Positions 35,968 through 46,262 of a stretch of DNA of 64,000 bases are shown in pieces. Every line of letters starts with the position of its first letter. The stretch's first letter is position 1. Source of the stretch: Pseudolabrys sp. Its GTDB lineage: Bacteria > Pseudomonadota > Alphaproteobacteria > Rhizobiales > Xanthobacteraceae. The notes under the pieces were generated by a model, which made no database searches, was not told where the DNA came from, and was given only the letters and a program-made list of their open reading frames with translations. Location: the NCBI GenBank assembly GCA_019689975.1, contig JADGGK010000001.1, positions 124,001 through 188,000 of the forward strand. Direction: 5' to 3'. Made by a program: the position numbers and the translations under genes.

Positions 35968-36600
35968 TCAACCGGCACCGTCCGGCCCCTCCGCAATGTC
36001 CACATTGTCGTTTACGGGTGCGGGTTCCGGCTTGGGCGCGGCTTTCACGACCGCGACCAGCGCCGGCCGCAGCACGCGGTCGCCCAGCATATAGCCGGCC
36101 TGGATCACCTGCCCGACGTGACCGGGAGGCAGTTCTGCGTGCTCCATCTCGAACATAGCCTGGTGGAGGTTGGGATCGAACCTTTCGCCGTCGGGAGAGA
36201 ACCTCCTGACGCCGTGCTTCTCGAGCACCTTCATCAATTCGCGCTCGGTCAACTCCACGCCGTCGAGCAGGGCCTTGATCCGTTCCTCGCCTTTGGCGCG
36301 GAGTTCCTCGTCAAGGGCCTGCATGGCGCGATGCATGTTGTCCGCCACCACCAGAATGTCGCGGGCAAAGCTGGCGATCCCGTAGATGCGTGCGTCGGCC
36401 ACCTCGCGCGCGGTGCGCTTGCGGAGATTTTCCATCTCGGCGAGCGTGCGCAGCGCCTTGTCCTTGAACTCGGCGGCCTCCCGCTGCGCCTGGGCGAGCG
36501 GATCGGGCTGTTCGCCCGTACCCTGCGCCGCCGGAGCGGCCGCATCCGGCGCGGATGCGGCGTCCACGCTCTCGGGCTCGCGAACCGTCGGGTCCGTCAT
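35968..36600 (-). CDS. grpE: Nucleotide exchange factor GrpE
   Basis: Releases ADP from DnaK and acts as a thermosensor in the Hsp70 cycle. The 210-residue protein has an acidic Ala/Pro-rich N-terminus, a long dimerisation helix (EMENLRKRTAREVADARIYG) and the C-terminal beta-wing with NLHQAMFEMEHAELPPGHVG and GYMLGDRVLRPALVAV. The ATG at 36600 gives the normal start MTDPTVREPE. It lies 188 nt downstream of hrcA on the same strand. That gap holds a perfect TTGACA (minus strand, 36766-36771) but no good -10, so separate initiation is only possible. Confidence 0.97.
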   Translation of the reverse strand: MTDPTVREPESVDAASAPDAAAPAAQGTGEQPDPLAQAQREAAEFKDKALRTLAEMENLRKRTAREVADARIYGIASFARDILVVADNMHRAMQALDEELRAKGEERIKALLDGVELTERELMKVLEKHGVRRFSPDGERFDPNLHQAMFEMEHAELPPGHVGQVIQAGYMLGDRVLRPALVAVVKAAPKPEPAPVNDNVDIAEGPDGAG

Positions 36601-36788
36601 CGTGCTCAATCCATCATTCGATTGGTCGGATGCCCGGCATATCAGGCCTGGAACCCCAAAAATCAAGGATTCGCGGCCGACCTCGCCGGCCGGGACGTGC
36701 CCACGAGGCATTGCCGGCAAACCGCGCGATCATGCCGGCCTATGCCTCACCCACATCGGACAGCGTGTCAACAAGATTAAAATCGCCT

Positions 36789-37883
36789 TCAGGCCGTCTC
36801 GCGCGTGAGCAGCCGGCTGACGACGCGTGCGGTGTAGTCCACCATCGGGATGACCCGCGCATAATTGAGCCTGGTCGGGCCGATCACGCCGATCACCCCC
36901 ACGATGCGGCCCTTGCCGTCGCTGTAAGGCGCGACGATGGTGGAGGAGCCGGAAAGCGAGAACAATTTGTTCTCCGAGCCGATGAAGATGCGCACGCCCT
37001 CGCCGCGTTCGGCGCGGCCGAGCAGATCGATGACCCCCCGCTTGGTCTCCAGCGTGTCGAACAGCGCCCGCACCCGCTCAAGATCCTCGAGCGCGCGCAG
37101 GTCTTCGAGCAGGTTGGCGTGGCCGTGCACGATCAGCTGGCGCTCCTCGCCGTCGCCGCCTGACCAGCTCGCAAGACCCGCGGCGATAATCTTCTGCGTG
37201 AGTTGGTCGAGTTCCGCTTCGCCTTCCTTGACCGCGTTTTCGATCTCGTTGCGCAACTCGGCGAGCGTCTTGCCGCGGATGCGCGCGTTGAGGAAGTTGC
37301 CGGCTTCGACAAGCGAAGAGGTGGGCAAACCCGGCGGAACATTGAGCACGCGGTTCTCGACCTCGCCGTCCTCGCCCACCAGCACCGCCAATGCCCGTTC
37401 CGGGTCGAGCCGCACGAACTCGATGTGCTTGAGCCGCATGTTGCTCTTGGTCGTGAGCACGATCGAAGCCGATCGCGTGAGACCCGACAGTGCCTGCGAC
37501 GCTTCGGAGAGGATCGATTCCACCGACTGGTTGCTGCCGGCGCCGGCCACCTGCGCCTCGATCGCCCGCCGCTCCTCGTCCGTGAGATCGCCGATTTCGA
37601 GCAGCGCATCGACGAAAAATCGCAAGCCGAGTTCCGTCGGCAGCCGCCCGGCCGAGGTGTGCGGGGCGTATATGAGACCGAGATGCTCCAGGTCGGACAT
37701 CACGTTGCGCACCGAGGCAGGCGAAAGCGTGATCGGCAGGATGCGAGCGATGTTGCGCGAACCGACCGGCTCGCCGGTCGCAAGGTAGCTCTCGACGATC
37801 TGGCGGAAGATTTCGCGCGAGCGTTCGTTGAGCGCTGCGAGGCTCACCTGGGTCGAACCGATCGGAACGTCGTGAGAAGCCAT
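36789..37883 (-). CDS. hrcA: Heat-inducible transcription repressor HrcA
   Basis: Represses groESL and sometimes dnaK operons by binding the CIRCE element; GroEL keeps it folded. The 364-residue protein has the N-terminal winged helix ([40 protein letters not shown]), the [18 protein letters not shown] motif and the GAF-like C-terminal domain ([40 protein letters not shown]). It heads the hrcA-grpE pair and is divergent from rph. No CIRCE site is seen in the window, so its targets lie elsewhere. Confidence 0.97.
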   Translation of the reverse strand: MASHDVPIGSTQVSLAALNERSREIFRQIVESYLATGEPVGSRNIARILPITLSPASVRNVMSDLEHLGLIYAPHTSAGRLPTELGLRFFVDALLEIGDLTDEERRAIEAQVAGAGSNQSVESILSEASQALSGLTRSASIVLTTKSNMRLKHIEFVRLDPERALAVLVGEDGEVENRVLNVPPGLPTSSLVEAGNFLNARIRGKTLAELRNEIENAVKEGEAELDQLTQKIIAAGLASWSGGDGEERQLIVHGHANLLEDLRALEDLERVRALFDTLETKRGVIDLLGRAERGEGVRIFIGSENKLFSLSGSSTIVAPYSDGKGRIVGVIGVIGPTRLNYARVIPMVDYTARVVSRLLTRETA

Positions 37884-38240
37884 TGGCCGGCTCCGTAATC
37901 TTGGCCGAAAAACCGATGCAAGAATTGATCATCGGGCCGTCGTTGTTCAAGTCGGCCCCCGGGCGCGACGCCGCCGGGGCGGCTCGGTGTCGTCGCCCCG
38001 GGCGGGGTGGGGATGCCGGGCGCGCGCTGCCCCCGCGCCCCCGAGCGGCCATTCTGACGGCGGCATTCCCGATAGTGTCTCGCCGCCCGTCCGCCATGTT
38101 GCAGGCCGACGCCGGAAGCCAGGCGCTGCACCGCCGTTCCGAGCGAAGCGCAGGGTGGCAAGTCGCGGAGCACGGCGTCTCGCGCTTGCGGCGGCCACGG
38201 CCGCTCCTTAAAAGCCTTCCTGAACCACAGGAGAGAATGC
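37884..38240. other. hrcA/rph divergent region (357 bases)
   Basis: Very GC-rich in its middle. It contains CTTGAAC on the minus strand (37945-37951), which looks like a heat-shock -35 box for hrcA, but no suitable -10 follows. The rph ribosome-binding site (AGGAGAG at about 38229) is at the far end. No small gene or stable RNA was recognised. Confidence 0.45.
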
Positions 38241-38954
38241 ATGCGGCCGAGCCGCCGACAGCCCGACGAATTGCGGCCCGTGTCGTTGGAGCGCGGCGTC
38301 GTCAAATATGCCGAAGGCTCTTGTTTCGTGAAATTCGGCGACACCCACGTGCTGGTGACGGCGAGCCTTGAAGAGCGCCTGCCTCCCTGGCTCAAGGGAC
38401 AGGGCCGCGGCTGGATCACGGCCGAATACGGCATGCTTCCGCGCGCGACCTCGGAGCGAACGCGCCGCGAGGCCTCCGCCGGCAAGCAGGGCGGCCGCAC
38501 GATCGAAATACAGCGCCTGATCGGCCGCTCACTGCGATCGATCGTCGATCTGACCGCGCTCGGCGAGCGGCAGATCACCATCGACTGCGACGTCATCCAG
38601 GCGGACGGCGGCACGCGCACCGCGTCGATCACCGGCGGCTGGGTGGCGCTCGCCGATTGCATCGGCTGGATGAAGGCGCGCGACATGATCAAGGGCGAGG
38701 CGCTGCGCGATCACATCGCGGCGGTCTCGTGCGGCCTCTGCCAGGGCACCGCCGTGCTCGATCTCGACTATGCCGAGGATTCGCAGGCCGACACCGACGC
38801 CAATTTCGTGATGACCGGCTCCGGACATCTCGTCGAAATCCAGGCGACGGCGGAGAAGACGCCGTTCAGCGAGGAACAGTTTCTCGCCCTGCTCGGTCTT
38901 GCGCGCAAAGGCATCGAGAAGTTGGTTGGCCTGCAGAAACTAGCCGTCGCGTGA
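38241..38954 (+). CDS. rph: Ribonuclease PH
   Basis: Phosphorolytic 3'-5' exoribonuclease that trims tRNA precursors and degrades structured RNA. The 237-residue protein starts [20 protein letters not shown] and has the family motifs [20 protein letters not shown] (substrate Arg residues), [20 protein letters not shown] and [20 protein letters not shown]. An AGGAGAG site lies upstream. The TGA stop overlaps the GTG of rdgB. The rph-rdgB-hemW order is standard in alphaproteobacteria. Confidence 0.98.
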   Translation: MRPSRRQPDELRPVSLERGVVKYAEGSCFVKFGDTHVLVTASLEERLPPWLKGQGRGWITAEYGMLPRATSERTRREASAGKQGGRTIEIQRLIGRSLRSIVDLTALGERQITIDCDVIQADGGTRTASITGGWVALADCIGWMKARDMIKGEALRDHIAAVSCGLCQGTAVLDLDYAEDSQADTDANFVMTGSGHLVEIQATAEKTPFSEEQFLALLGLARKGIEKLVGLQKLAVA

Positions 38955-39607
38955 ACCGCAAGCTCACAGGTCCGGTGGTCATCGCCACCCACAATCCCGG
39001 CAAGCTCGCGGAGATGCGGGCGCTGCTTTCGCCGTTCGGCATCGAGGCGCGATCGGCCGCCGAGCTTGGTCTTCCCGAACCCGCGGAAACCGGGAAGACC
39101 TTCGCCGCCAACGCCCGGATCAAGGCCCTGGCGGCGGCCAAGGCAACCGGGCAGGTCGCCTTCGCGGATGATTCCGGGCTTGTCGTCGACACGCTCGGCG
39201 GCGCGCCGGGAGTCCATTCGGCGCGCTGGGCCGGACCGGAACGGGATTTCCGTGCGGCCATGAACAAGATCCAGACGCTGCTCGTCGAGCGCGGGGCGCA
39301 CGACCCGGCGCAGCGGCGCGCGCATTTCGTCGCCGCGCTCTGCCTCGCTTGGCCCGACGGCCACAAGGAGGAATTCGAAGGCCGCGTCGACGGGGTCCTG
39401 GTGTGGCCCCCGCGGGGCGACAAGGGCTTCGGCTACGACCCGCTCTTCCAGCCTGACGGATTCGATCGCACCTTCGGCGAGATGAGCGCGGAGGAAAAGC
39501 ACGGCCTGCCGCCGAGAGGGCAGGGTCTTTCCCACCGCGCGCGGGCCTTCATGAAGCTCGCGCAGGCGTGTCTGCCGCACGAGCCGAACGGTTCCCGATC
39601 ATTATAA
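38951..39607 (+). CDS. rdgB: dITP/XTP pyrophosphatase (RdgB/HAM1)
   Basis: Hydrolyses non-canonical purine nucleotides (ITP, dITP, XTP) to keep them out of DNA and RNA. The 218-residue protein has the triphosphate-binding [19 protein letters not shown], the catalytic [20 protein letters not shown] and the base-recognition [20 protein letters not shown] with SHRARAF at the C-terminus. GTG start overlaps the rph stop. Followed by hemW after an AT-rich 70-nt gap. Confidence 0.97.
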   Translation: MNRKLTGPVVIATHNPGKLAEMRALLSPFGIEARSAAELGLPEPAETGKTFAANARIKALAAAKATGQVAFADDSGLVVDTLGGAPGVHSARWAGPERDFRAAMNKIQTLLVERGAHDPAQRRAHFVAALCLAWPDGHKEEFEGRVDGVLVWPPRGDKGFGYDPLFQPDGFDRTFGEMSAEEKHGLPPRGQGLSHRARAFMKLAQACLPHEPNGSRSL

Positions 39608-39675
39608 TTTTAATCAACTCTCGCGTTTAAGATCTTGTTCGCGCTGGCCGCGACGCAAGGCGCGCCTTAAGATGC

Positions 39676-39691
39676 TTAACATGTCGTTAAC
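39676..39691 (+). promoter_or_regulatory. CtrA-type box at the hemW start
   Basis: TTAACATGTCGTTAAC matches the CtrA full-site pattern TTAA-N7-TTAAC. It overlaps the hemW start codon, an unusual place for a regulator that normally covers a promoter -35. A further TTAA lies 9 nt upstream. Such AT-rich words are rare in this GC-rich sequence, but the position leaves room for chance. Confidence 0.35.
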
Positions 39692-40832
39692 GAGCCCCTT
39701 CGCGGTCTACGTCCACTGGCCCTTTTGCCTTTCCAAGTGCCCTTACTGCGACTTCAACAGCCATGTCCGGCGCACCGGCATCGATGAAGCGCGGTTTGCG
39801 CGCGCCTACCAATCCGAGATCGCGGCGATCGCCGCGCGCACGCCCGGCCGCACGGTGTCGAGCATCTTCTTCGGCGGCGGCACTCCCTCGCTGATGCAAC
39901 CCGTAACGGTGGGGACGATCCTTGATGCCATCGCCGGCCACTGGGCCATCGCGCCGGACGTGGAAGTCACCCTGGAAGCCAACCCCACCAGCGTCGAGGC
40001 GCGGCGCTTCCGCGGCTTCCGCGCCGCGGGCGTCAACCGCGTTTCGCTCGGCGTGCAGTCGCTTGACGACGTCGCGCTCAAGGCGCTCGGCCGCCTGCAC
40101 AGCGTCAGCGAGGCGCTCGACGCCGTGGCGATCGCGCGCAGCATCTTCGACCGCTATTCCTTTGATCTCATCTACGCGCGGCCGCAGCAGACGCCGGCGG
40201 CCTGGGCCGCCGAACTCGAACGCGCGCTCGCCTGTGCCGGAGATCATCTTTCGCTCTATCAATTGACGATCGAACCCGGCACGCCGTTCTTCGAGCTGCA
40301 CAAGGCGGGGAAGCTGACGCTGCCGGATGAAGATCTCGCCCGCGAACTCTACGACCTGACGCAAATTCTGTGTGACGAGGCGGGCATGCCGGCCTACGAG
40401 ATTTCCAATCACGCGCGACCGGGGGGCGAATGCCGGCACAATCTCGCCTATTGGCGCGGTCATGACTATGCCGGCATCGGGCCCGGCGCGCATGGACGCA
40501 TCACCGTGGGCGGGCAGCGCCGCGCCACCGAGGCCGAACGGCGGCCGGAAAAATGGCTCATGCGCGTGGAAGCGCTTGGAAACGGAATCGTCGTTGACGA
40601 TGCGCTCACGCCCGGCGAAGCGGCGGACGAATATCTGCTCATGGGGCTGCGTCTTGCCGAAGGCATCGATCCGGCGCGCTATGCGAGGCTGGCCGGCCGT
40701 TCGCTCGACCCCGCACGCGTTGCGATGCTGCGCGAGCAGGGCGCGATCGCGATCACCGGCGAGGGACGCCTGCGGGTGACGCAGTCGGGATTTCCGCTGC
40801 TCGACGCCGTCGTGGCGGATTTGGCCGCTTGA
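39681..40832 (+). CDS. hemW: Radical SAM heme chaperone HemW
   Basis: Oxygen-independent coproporphyrinogen oxidase-like protein, now understood as a heme chaperone for respiratory enzymes rather than a HemN oxidase. The 383-residue protein has the radical SAM motif CLSKCPYCDFNSHV (C-x3-C-x2-C), the GGGTPSLM glycine motif and the HemN C-terminal domain (DEYLLMGLRLAEGIDP). It lacks the fourth Cys after the CxxxCxxC that marks true HemN. ATG 39672 is an alternative start; the chosen one matches the family N-terminus. Confidence 0.93.
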   Translation: MSLTSPFAVYVHWPFCLSKCPYCDFNSHVRRTGIDEARFARAYQSEIAAIAARTPGRTVSSIFFGGGTPSLMQPVTVGTILDAIAGHWAIAPDVEVTLEANPTSVEARRFRGFRAAGVNRVSLGVQSLDDVALKALGRLHSVSEALDAVAIARSIFDRYSFDLIYARPQQTPAAWAAELERALACAGDHLSLYQLTIEPGTPFFELHKAGKLTLPDEDLARELYDLTQILCDEAGMPAYEISNHARPGGECRHNLAYWRGHDYAGIGPGAHGRITVGGQRRATEAERRPEKWLMRVEALGNGIVVDDALTPGEAADEYLLMGLRLAEGIDPARYARLAGRSLDPARVAMLREQGAIAITGEGRLRVTQSGFPLLDAVVADLAA

Positions 40833-40835
40833 GCC

Positions 40836-42026
40836 TCAGGTGCCCGGTCGGAATGCCTTCGGCGCCGGACTGACGACCTGACCGCCGTTGGGCGTGACGC
40901 GCAGCACGGCAAGCTCGCGTTCGTTGGTACCGTCGGGGCGAAAGCGGAACACCCCGTCGATGCCGGCAAACCCCGACGCGTTGGTCAGCACTTGTTCCGT
41001 GAAGCGCTGCGTGCCTTGCGTCTTCACCAAAGCGGCGACCAATGCCACGGCATCGTAGGCCAGCGTCGCCGTGCGCACCGGATCCTGGTGATAGCGGGCG
41101 CGGTAGCGCGCGGTGAAATTCCGGAAGCCGTCCGACTCCGGTGCCGCGTAAAGACCGCCCTGAAGTTCGGCATCGGAGAAGATGCGCGGGTCGTCCCACA
41201 GGCCGGTGCCCGCCAGTTGCACGCGCTTGAAATTGACCTTGGCGGCGATGAGCGCGCGCACGACCTGCGGCACGGCGTCCGCCCCGTCGGGAATGAAGAC
41301 GGTGTCGACCTGATTGGCGACCTGCGCGACGCGCTGCACGGGCCCGGCGAGCTGGTTCGGGTCGGCCGGATATCGCTCGAGCGCAAGAACGCGGCCGCCG
41401 TGGCTTGCCACGTCCTGCTGAAATGCCGCCTGCACCACGGTGCCGTAGGGATTGTCCGGCAGCAGCGCCGCAAAGGAACGCTTGCCGCGCGAGATCTGGT
41501 ACTCGACGATGCGGCGCACATCGGTCTCCGGCAGGAAGCTCAGCAGGTAGACGCCGCGCGAGGCGACGCTGGCGTCGGTCGAAAACGCGATCACCGGAAT
41601 GCCGCGCTGCCGCGCGACGACGCCGACCGCGCTCACCGATTGCGCGAACAGGGGGCCGAGAATGATCTCGGCGCCCTCTCCTATCGCCTGCTGGGCGGCC
41701 GCTTGCGCATTTTGCGGGTTGCCGGCGTCGTCCTTCACCAGGAGCTGGATGTTCGGATTCTTGAACTCGGCCAGCGCCATCTCGGCCGCGTTCTTCATCG
41801 ACTGGGCGGCGACACCGGCATTGCCAGGCGCCGAGAGGGGTAGGATCAGGGCCACGCGGACCTGCCCGGTGCCGATCTGCGTGCCCGGCTCGGTTGCGGC
41901 CGGCTGGGGAGTCGATACGGCGCCGTCGTTGCTGAGCGTCGTACTGGCACAGGCGGCGAGCACGCCGAGCGCCGCGATCGCGCCCATTGACGCAAGCGGT
42001 TTGCCCATTCCTCGCATCTGCCCCAT
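40836..42026 (-). CDS. Periplasmic-binding-fold lipoprotein, penicillin-binding protein activator (LpoA-like)
   Basis: A 396-residue lipoprotein: the signal peptide ends in a lipobox, VLAAC, with Cys26. The mature part is a type I periplasmic-binding fold of the LivJ/LpoA kind (VRVALILPLSAPGNAGVAAQ, GAEIILGPLFAQSVSAVG). It lies divergent from rsmI-yraN, the same neighbourhood as E. coli lpoA, so activation of a peptidoglycan synthase is the best guess. It lacks the N-terminal TPR domain of E. coli LpoA. Amino-acid binding is the alternative. Its stop lies 3 nt beyond the hemW stop (convergent). Confidence 0.8.
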   Translation of the reverse strand: MGQMRGMGKPLASMGAIAALGVLAACASTTLSNDGAVSTPQPAATEPGTQIGTGQVRVALILPLSAPGNAGVAAQSMKNAAEMALAEFKNPNIQLLVKDDAGNPQNAQAAAQQAIGEGAEIILGPLFAQSVSAVGVVARQRGIPVIAFSTDASVASRGVYLLSFLPETDVRRIVEYQISRGKRSFAALLPDNPYGTVVQAAFQQDVASHGGRVLALERYPADPNQLAGPVQRVAQVANQVDTVFIPDGADAVPQVVRALIAAKVNFKRVQLAGTGLWDDPRIFSDAELQGGLYAAPESDGFRNFTARYRARYHQDPVRTATLAYDAVALVAALVKTQGTQRFTEQVLTNASGFAGIDGVFRFRPDGTNERELAVLRVTPNGGQVVSPAPKAFRPGT

Positions 42027-42200
42027 CCCCCTTTTTCCTGCATGCGTCCGGCCGGCGCGGCGGCCCGCCGAGCGAGGATCCTGCCTCCTTTTCCTAATCC
42101 CAAACCCGCCCCTTGTCGCGCAAAAGTTAAGCTACTGATGGGCATCGCGGATCGGGCCCCGTCATGGCGAATGCCGGGTTCCTCGGCTAAAATCGCGGCC

Positions 42201-43112
42201 ATGGCGGGAGAGCAAAATCGCACGCGCGGCTATGTGCTCGAGGGAGTCGCCGTGCGGGTGCCGAAGCTCCCCGGCGGGCTCTACGTGGTGGCAACGCCCA
42301 TCGGCAATCTCGGCGACATCACCTTGCGGGCACTCGCGACGCTGGCCGCCGCCGACGTGATCGCCTGCGAGGACACGCGGGTCACGCGGCGGCTGACCGG
42401 GCGCTACGGCATCCTCACGCCGCTCACGCCTTACCACGAGCACAATGCCGCGGTCGCGCGTCCCAAGCTGCTCGCCCGTCTCGCCCGCGGGGAGGCAATT
42501 GCGCTCGTGTCGGACGCGGGCACGCCGTTGATCTCGGACCCGGGCTACAAGCTCGTGCGCGCCGCGCGCGAGGCCGGCCACGAGGTCACGGCCCTGCCCG
42601 GTGCCTCGGCGGTGCTGGCGGCGCTGGTCGTCGCCGGCCTTCCGACCGACCGTTTCTTCTTTGCAGGATTTCTGCCCGCGAAGCAGACCGCACGGCGCGC
42701 GCGCATCGCTGCGTTGAGCACGATACCGGCGACCTTGGTCCTGTACGAGAGCGGCCCGCGGCTTGCCTCGACGCTCGCCGATCTTGCCGACGAGCTCGGA
42801 CCGCGCGCCGCGGCGGTCTGCCGGGAGCTCACCAAGCTGCACGAAGAGGTGCGGCGCGGGGAGCTCGCGCAACTCGCGCGCGACTATGCAGCGGGCGCGG
42901 AAACGCGCGGCGAATTCGTTGTCGTCGTCGCGCCGCCGGTCGAATCCGCGGCTGCGGCCGGCGAAGTCGACGCCATGCTGCGACGTGCGCTCGCGCGCGC
43001 ATCGGTGAAGGAGGCTGTCGGCGAAGTCGCATGTGCGACCGGCCGGCCGCGGCGGGAAATCTATCGACGCGCGCTCGCGCTCGCCAAAGCCGTTGCGGAT
43101 GGCACGCGGTGA
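42201..43112 (+). CDS. rsmI: 16S rRNA (cytidine-1402-2'-O)-methyltransferase RsmI
   Basis: Methylates the ribose of C1402 in the 16S rRNA P site, tuning start-codon fidelity. The 303-residue protein has the tetrapyrrole-methylase fold motifs [49 protein letters not shown] and the C-terminal [20 protein letters not shown] helix bundle. ATG 42201 lies at the domain start. Its last codons overlap the start of yraN by 14 nt. Confidence 0.96.
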   Translation: MAGEQNRTRGYVLEGVAVRVPKLPGGLYVVATPIGNLGDITLRALATLAAADVIACEDTRVTRRLTGRYGILTPLTPYHEHNAAVARPKLLARLARGEAIALVSDAGTPLISDPGYKLVRAAREAGHEVTALPGASAVLAALVVAGLPTDRFFFAGFLPAKQTARRARIAALSTIPATLVLYESGPRLASTLADLADELGPRAAAVCRELTKLHEEVRRGELAQLARDYAAGAETRGEFVVVVAPPVESAAAAGEVDAMLRRALARASVKEAVGEVACATGRPRREIYRRALALAKAVADGTR

Positions 43113-43515
43113 CGACCCGATCCGGGCAAGGCCGAGGCCGCCCCACGGACCTGCGGTGCGGCCCGAGCGGCACCTTGCCTTTCGGTTCGGCCTATCGGCG
43201 GAAAGCCGCGCGGCGGCGGTGCTCATCGCCAAGGGTTTTCGTATCGCGGCGCGGCGCTGGAAATCGCCGGTCGGCGAAATCGACATCGTTGCCCGACGGC
43301 GGGACCTGCTGGTGTTTGTAGAAGTCAAGGCGCGCGCGGCTCTCGATGCGGCGGCGGAAGCGGTGAGCCCGCGACAGCGCCGCCGCATCATTGCGGCCGC
43401 AGAGGCCTGGCTTGCGGCGCATGAAAGCGATCGCTGGCGCAAGGTGCGCTTCGATGCCGTGCTGGTGGCGCCGCGCAGACTGCCGCGGCATATTGCGGGG
43501 GCGTTCGAGGCGTGA
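43099..43515 (+). CDS. yraN: UPF0102 family protein YraN
   Basis: A 138-residue protein of the YraN family, predicted endonuclease-like restriction fold, function undefined. The family core is [20 protein letters not shown], then [20 protein letters not shown], whose E..D..ExK residues resemble a PD-(D/E)xK nuclease site. The ATG at 43099 overlaps rsmI by 14 nt; an in-frame start 22 codons upstream is less likely. Some N-terminal residues up to [11 protein letters not shown] are not conserved. Transcribed with rsmI. Confidence 0.9.
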   Translation: MARGDDPIRARPRPPHGPAVRPERHLAFRFGLSAESRAAAVLIAKGFRIAARRWKSPVGEIDIVARRRDLLVFVEVKARAALDAAAEAVSPRQRRRIIAAAEAWLAAHESDRWRKVRFDAVLVAPRRLPRHIAGAFEA

Positions 43516-43532
43516 GGCGATCGCACGTCTCG

Positions 43533-45212
43533 CTAGGCGCGCAGCCGCTCGAAAAACTGGTCGACCTGCGATCGGATGCGGCCGGCAACCTGTCCCAACT
43601 CGTCGGCGACACCTTTGACCGCCGCGGCGCTCGCGCGGGTGTCGCCGGTCGCCGCGCCGACGAAAGTCATCTCCCTGGCCGTATCGGCCGTGCGCTTGGC
43701 GGCGACCTCGACGCTGCGCGCGATTTCCTGGGTCGCGGCTCCTTGTTCGGTGACGGCCGCGGCGATGGCGCTGCTGATATCGCCGATTTCGCGGATGATG
43801 CGCTCGATCGAGGCGATGGCCTCGACGGAACGGGCGGTGGCGCGCTGCATGCCAGTGATCTGGGCGCTGATTTCCTCGGTCGCCCGGCTGGTCTGGCCCG
43901 CGAGTGCCTTCACTTCGCCGGCGACCACGGCAAAACCGCGACCGGCCTCGCCCGCGCGCGCCGCCTCGATCGTCGCGTTGAGCGCCAGCAGGTTGGTCTG
44001 CTCGGCGATATCGGTGATGAGCTTGACGACGTCGCCGATGCGGGCGGCCGCTTCGTCAAGTTCCTTGACCGCGAGGTTGGTCCGACCGGCTTCGCTCACC
44101 GCGCGACCGGCGATCGTCGTGGATTGCGCGACCTGCCGATCGATTTCCGCAACGGAAGCCGACAATTCGTCGGCGGCGGAGGCGATGTCGCGTACATTGG
44201 CGGAAGCCTCCGCGGATGCCGCGGAGGCGCGCTCGGTCTTGGCCGAGGCATCGTCGGCGGCGCCGGAGAGCTGGGTCGACGCGGCCAGCATCTGGTCGGA
44301 AATGCGACCGAGTTGGGCAAGAGTTGCTTCCACCTCGGCGGAAAAGCGTGCGATCTCGGCCGACATCTGCTCTTGGCGCTGCGTCCGCCTGTTGGCCTCC
44401 TCCACAACCGTGCGATTGAGCTCGGCATTGCGATCCATGGCCCGCTGGAACACGGCGATCGAGCGAGCAAGCGCGCCGATCTCGTCTTTCCTGTCGCTGA
44501 AAGGGATCGTCGCGGCATTGTCGCCGGCGGCGACCGCCTCGGTGAGGCGGGTGATGCCGGCAAGAGGCTTGGTGATGTCGCGCGCGATCACGAACGACCC
44601 GGCGGCGGCGAGCAAGACCGCGAAAGCAGCGAGCAACGACAGCAACATCGCGGTCCGGTCGATGCCCTCGCCGATCCTGGTGTAAATCCGGCTGGCGCGG
44701 GTGGCGTAATGGCGGCTGAGTGCCGCAAGGTCGCGGGTCAGTTCGTTGCGGGTGTCGGAGGGGAAGTTCTTTTCCGCCCATTCGCGTGCGGCCTGCGGTC
44801 CGGATTCCTCGGCGATCCGCGCAAGCTCGGGGGCAAAATTCTGGAAGGCCGAGATGCGGACGGTAAATTGGCTGAAATACTTCGCGTCCTCGCTGCGGAC
44901 GGAGGTCTGCCAATCCGCAATCACCGCATCGATGGCATTGTTGAACTTGTTCAGATCGACGAGGTAAGGCTTGGCCGCCGCCTTATCCGGCGACATGACG
45001 ACCCCGCGCGCCGCCGACTGCACCGCATGGATAAGGCCGTTGACACGCTCGACGTTGAGGCTGCCCGCATTGGCCGACTGGAATTCGTCGGTCAATGCGG
45101 CGTGGGAGCGCGCATTGACAACGGCACACAGCGCGAGCGCCACGGTGGTGATGGCCAACGAGGCGAAGATCGCATAAAGCTTGATGGCAACCGTCAGTTT
45201 GGGAAAAGTCAC
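43533..45212 (-). CDS. Methyl-accepting chemotaxis protein
   Basis: Membrane chemoreceptor of 559 residues. First membrane helix: KLYAIFASLAITTVALALC. A helical periplasmic sensor of about 150 residues follows. Second helix: MLLSLLAAFAVLLAAAGSFV, then the HAMP domain (ARDITKPLAGITRLTEAVAA) and the cytoplasmic signalling domain with hairpin tip EQTNLLALNATIEAARAGEA GRGFAVVAGEVK. The C-terminus ends VDQFFERLRA without a methyltransferase-tethering pentapeptide. GTG at 45212 has a GAAGGG site; a TTG nine codons upstream is less likely. No che genes are near, so it is an orphan receptor. Ligand unknown. Confidence 0.93.
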   Translation of the reverse strand: MTFPKLTVAIKLYAIFASLAITTVALALCAVVNARSHAALTDEFQSANAGSLNVERVNGLIHAVQSAARGVVMSPDKAAAKPYLVDLNKFNNAIDAVIADWQTSVRSEDAKYFSQFTVRISAFQNFAPELARIAEESGPQAAREWAEKNFPSDTRNELTRDLAALSRHYATRASRIYTRIGEGIDRTAMLLSLLAAFAVLLAAAGSFVIARDITKPLAGITRLTEAVAAGDNAATIPFSDRKDEIGALARSIAVFQRAMDRNAELNRTVVEEANRRTQRQEQMSAEIARFSAEVEATLAQLGRISDQMLAASTQLSGAADDASAKTERASAASAEASANVRDIASAADELSASVAEIDRQVAQSTTIAGRAVSEAGRTNLAVKELDEAAARIGDVVKLITDIAEQTNLLALNATIEAARAGEAGRGFAVVAGEVKALAGQTSRATEEISAQITGMQRATARSVEAIASIERIIREIGDISSAIAAAVTEQGAATQEIARSVEVAAKRTADTAREMTFVGAATGDTRASAAAVKGVADELGQVAGRIRSQVDQFFERLRA

Positions 45213-45308
45213 GGACCCTTCACCCCCATGCCGGGCCAAGAATGTGGCGGTAAAATGTTAATCTTCTGTTTTCGTTAACCGTCGGGCCGAAAGGGCCGCT
45301 CGCAAGCG

Positions 45309-46262
45309 ATGAGCCTCAACGTTGCCGTGCAGATGGATCCGATCGACCGGATCAACATCAAGGGGGATTCCACCTTCGCGCTGCTCCTGGAAGCCCAGAT
45401 GCGCGGACATCGGCTGTTTTACTACACGCCGGACCGGCTGGCGCTGCTCGACGGCCGCGTCTTTGCGACGGTCGCTCCGGTCAGCGTCCGCGACATCGTC
45501 GGGGATTACTATACGCTCGGCGAGCCGCGCCGTACCGAACTTGGCGAGTTCGACGTCGTTCTGCTGCGCCAGGATCCGCCGTTCGATCTTGCCTATGTTA
45601 CCAGTACGCACCTGCTTGAGCGGATTCACCCAAAAACGCTCGTGGTCAACGACCCTGTGGGCGTGCGCAACGCGCCGGAAAAGGTCTTCGTCACCGAATT
45701 CCCGGACCTCATGCCGCCGACACTGATTACGCGCGATCTTGCCGAGATCAAAGCCTTCCGCGCCGAGCACGGCGACATCGTGATGAAGCCTCTCTACGGC
45801 CACGGGGGAGGGGCCGTGTTTCACGTCGCGCGCGAGGACCTCAATTTCGGCTCGCTCTATGACATGTTCGCAACCACTTTCCGCGAGCAATGGGTGGTGC
45901 AGAAATTTCTTCCGGCCTTCAGGAACGGCGACAAGCGTATCATTCTGGTCGACGGCGATTATGCCGGCGCGGTCAACCGCGTGCCGGCCGCCGACGACCT
46001 GCGCTCGAATATGGTACGGGGCGGATCGCCCCAGGCGACGGTGTTGACCGCGCGCGAGCGGGAGATCTGCGCACGGCTCGGCCCGGCCCTGCGCCAGCGG
46101 GGGCTCTTGTTCGTCGGCATCGACGTCATCGGCGACTACGTGACGGAAATCAACGTGACCTCGCCGACCGGCATCCGTGCGGTGAAGAACGTCGGCGGAC
46201 CGGACATCGCGGCGCTGATATGGGAGAAAATAGAAAAGCTGCGCGGGGTCAAGGCCGCATGA
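45309..46262 (+). CDS. gshB: Glutathione synthetase
   Basis: ATP-dependent ligation of glycine to gamma-glutamylcysteine. The 317-residue ATP-grasp protein starts [20 protein letters not shown], the usual family N-terminus. It has [20 protein letters not shown], the glycine-rich loop [15 protein letters not shown], the [19 protein letters not shown] strand and the metal-binding [20 protein letters not shown]. The stop codon overlaps the ATG of the next gene (ATGA), an association with no obvious pathway link. Divergent from the chemoreceptor gene. Confidence 0.97.
   Translation: MSLNVAVQMDPIDRINIKGDSTFALLLEAQMRGHRLFYYTPDRLALLDGRVFATVAPVSVRDIVGDYYTLGEPRRTELGEFDVVLLRQDPPFDLAYVTSTHLLERIHPKTLVVNDPVGVRNAPEKVFVTEFPDLMPPTLITRDLAEIKAFRAEHGDIVMKPLYGHGGGAVFHVAREDLNFGSLYDMFATTFREQWVVQKFLPAFRNGDKRIILVDGDYAGAVNRVPAADDLRSNMVRGGSPQATVLTAREREICARLGPALRQRGLLFVGIDVIGDYVTEINVTSPTGIRAVKNVGGPDIAALIWEKIEKLRGVKAA

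Noticed and set aside
36741-36771. Promoter for grpE with perfect TTGACA on the minus strand
   Set aside because: The nearest -10-like hexamer is 19 or more bases away and poor, so it was not listed as a feature.
37945-37951. CTTGAAC upstream of hrcA as a heat-shock promoter
   Set aside because: No CYTATNT-like -10 at 17-18 nt; the -35 alone is not enough.
45241-45300. CtrA site between the chemoreceptor and gshB (two TTAA words)
   Set aside because: The spacing between the TTAA words is 13, not 7.
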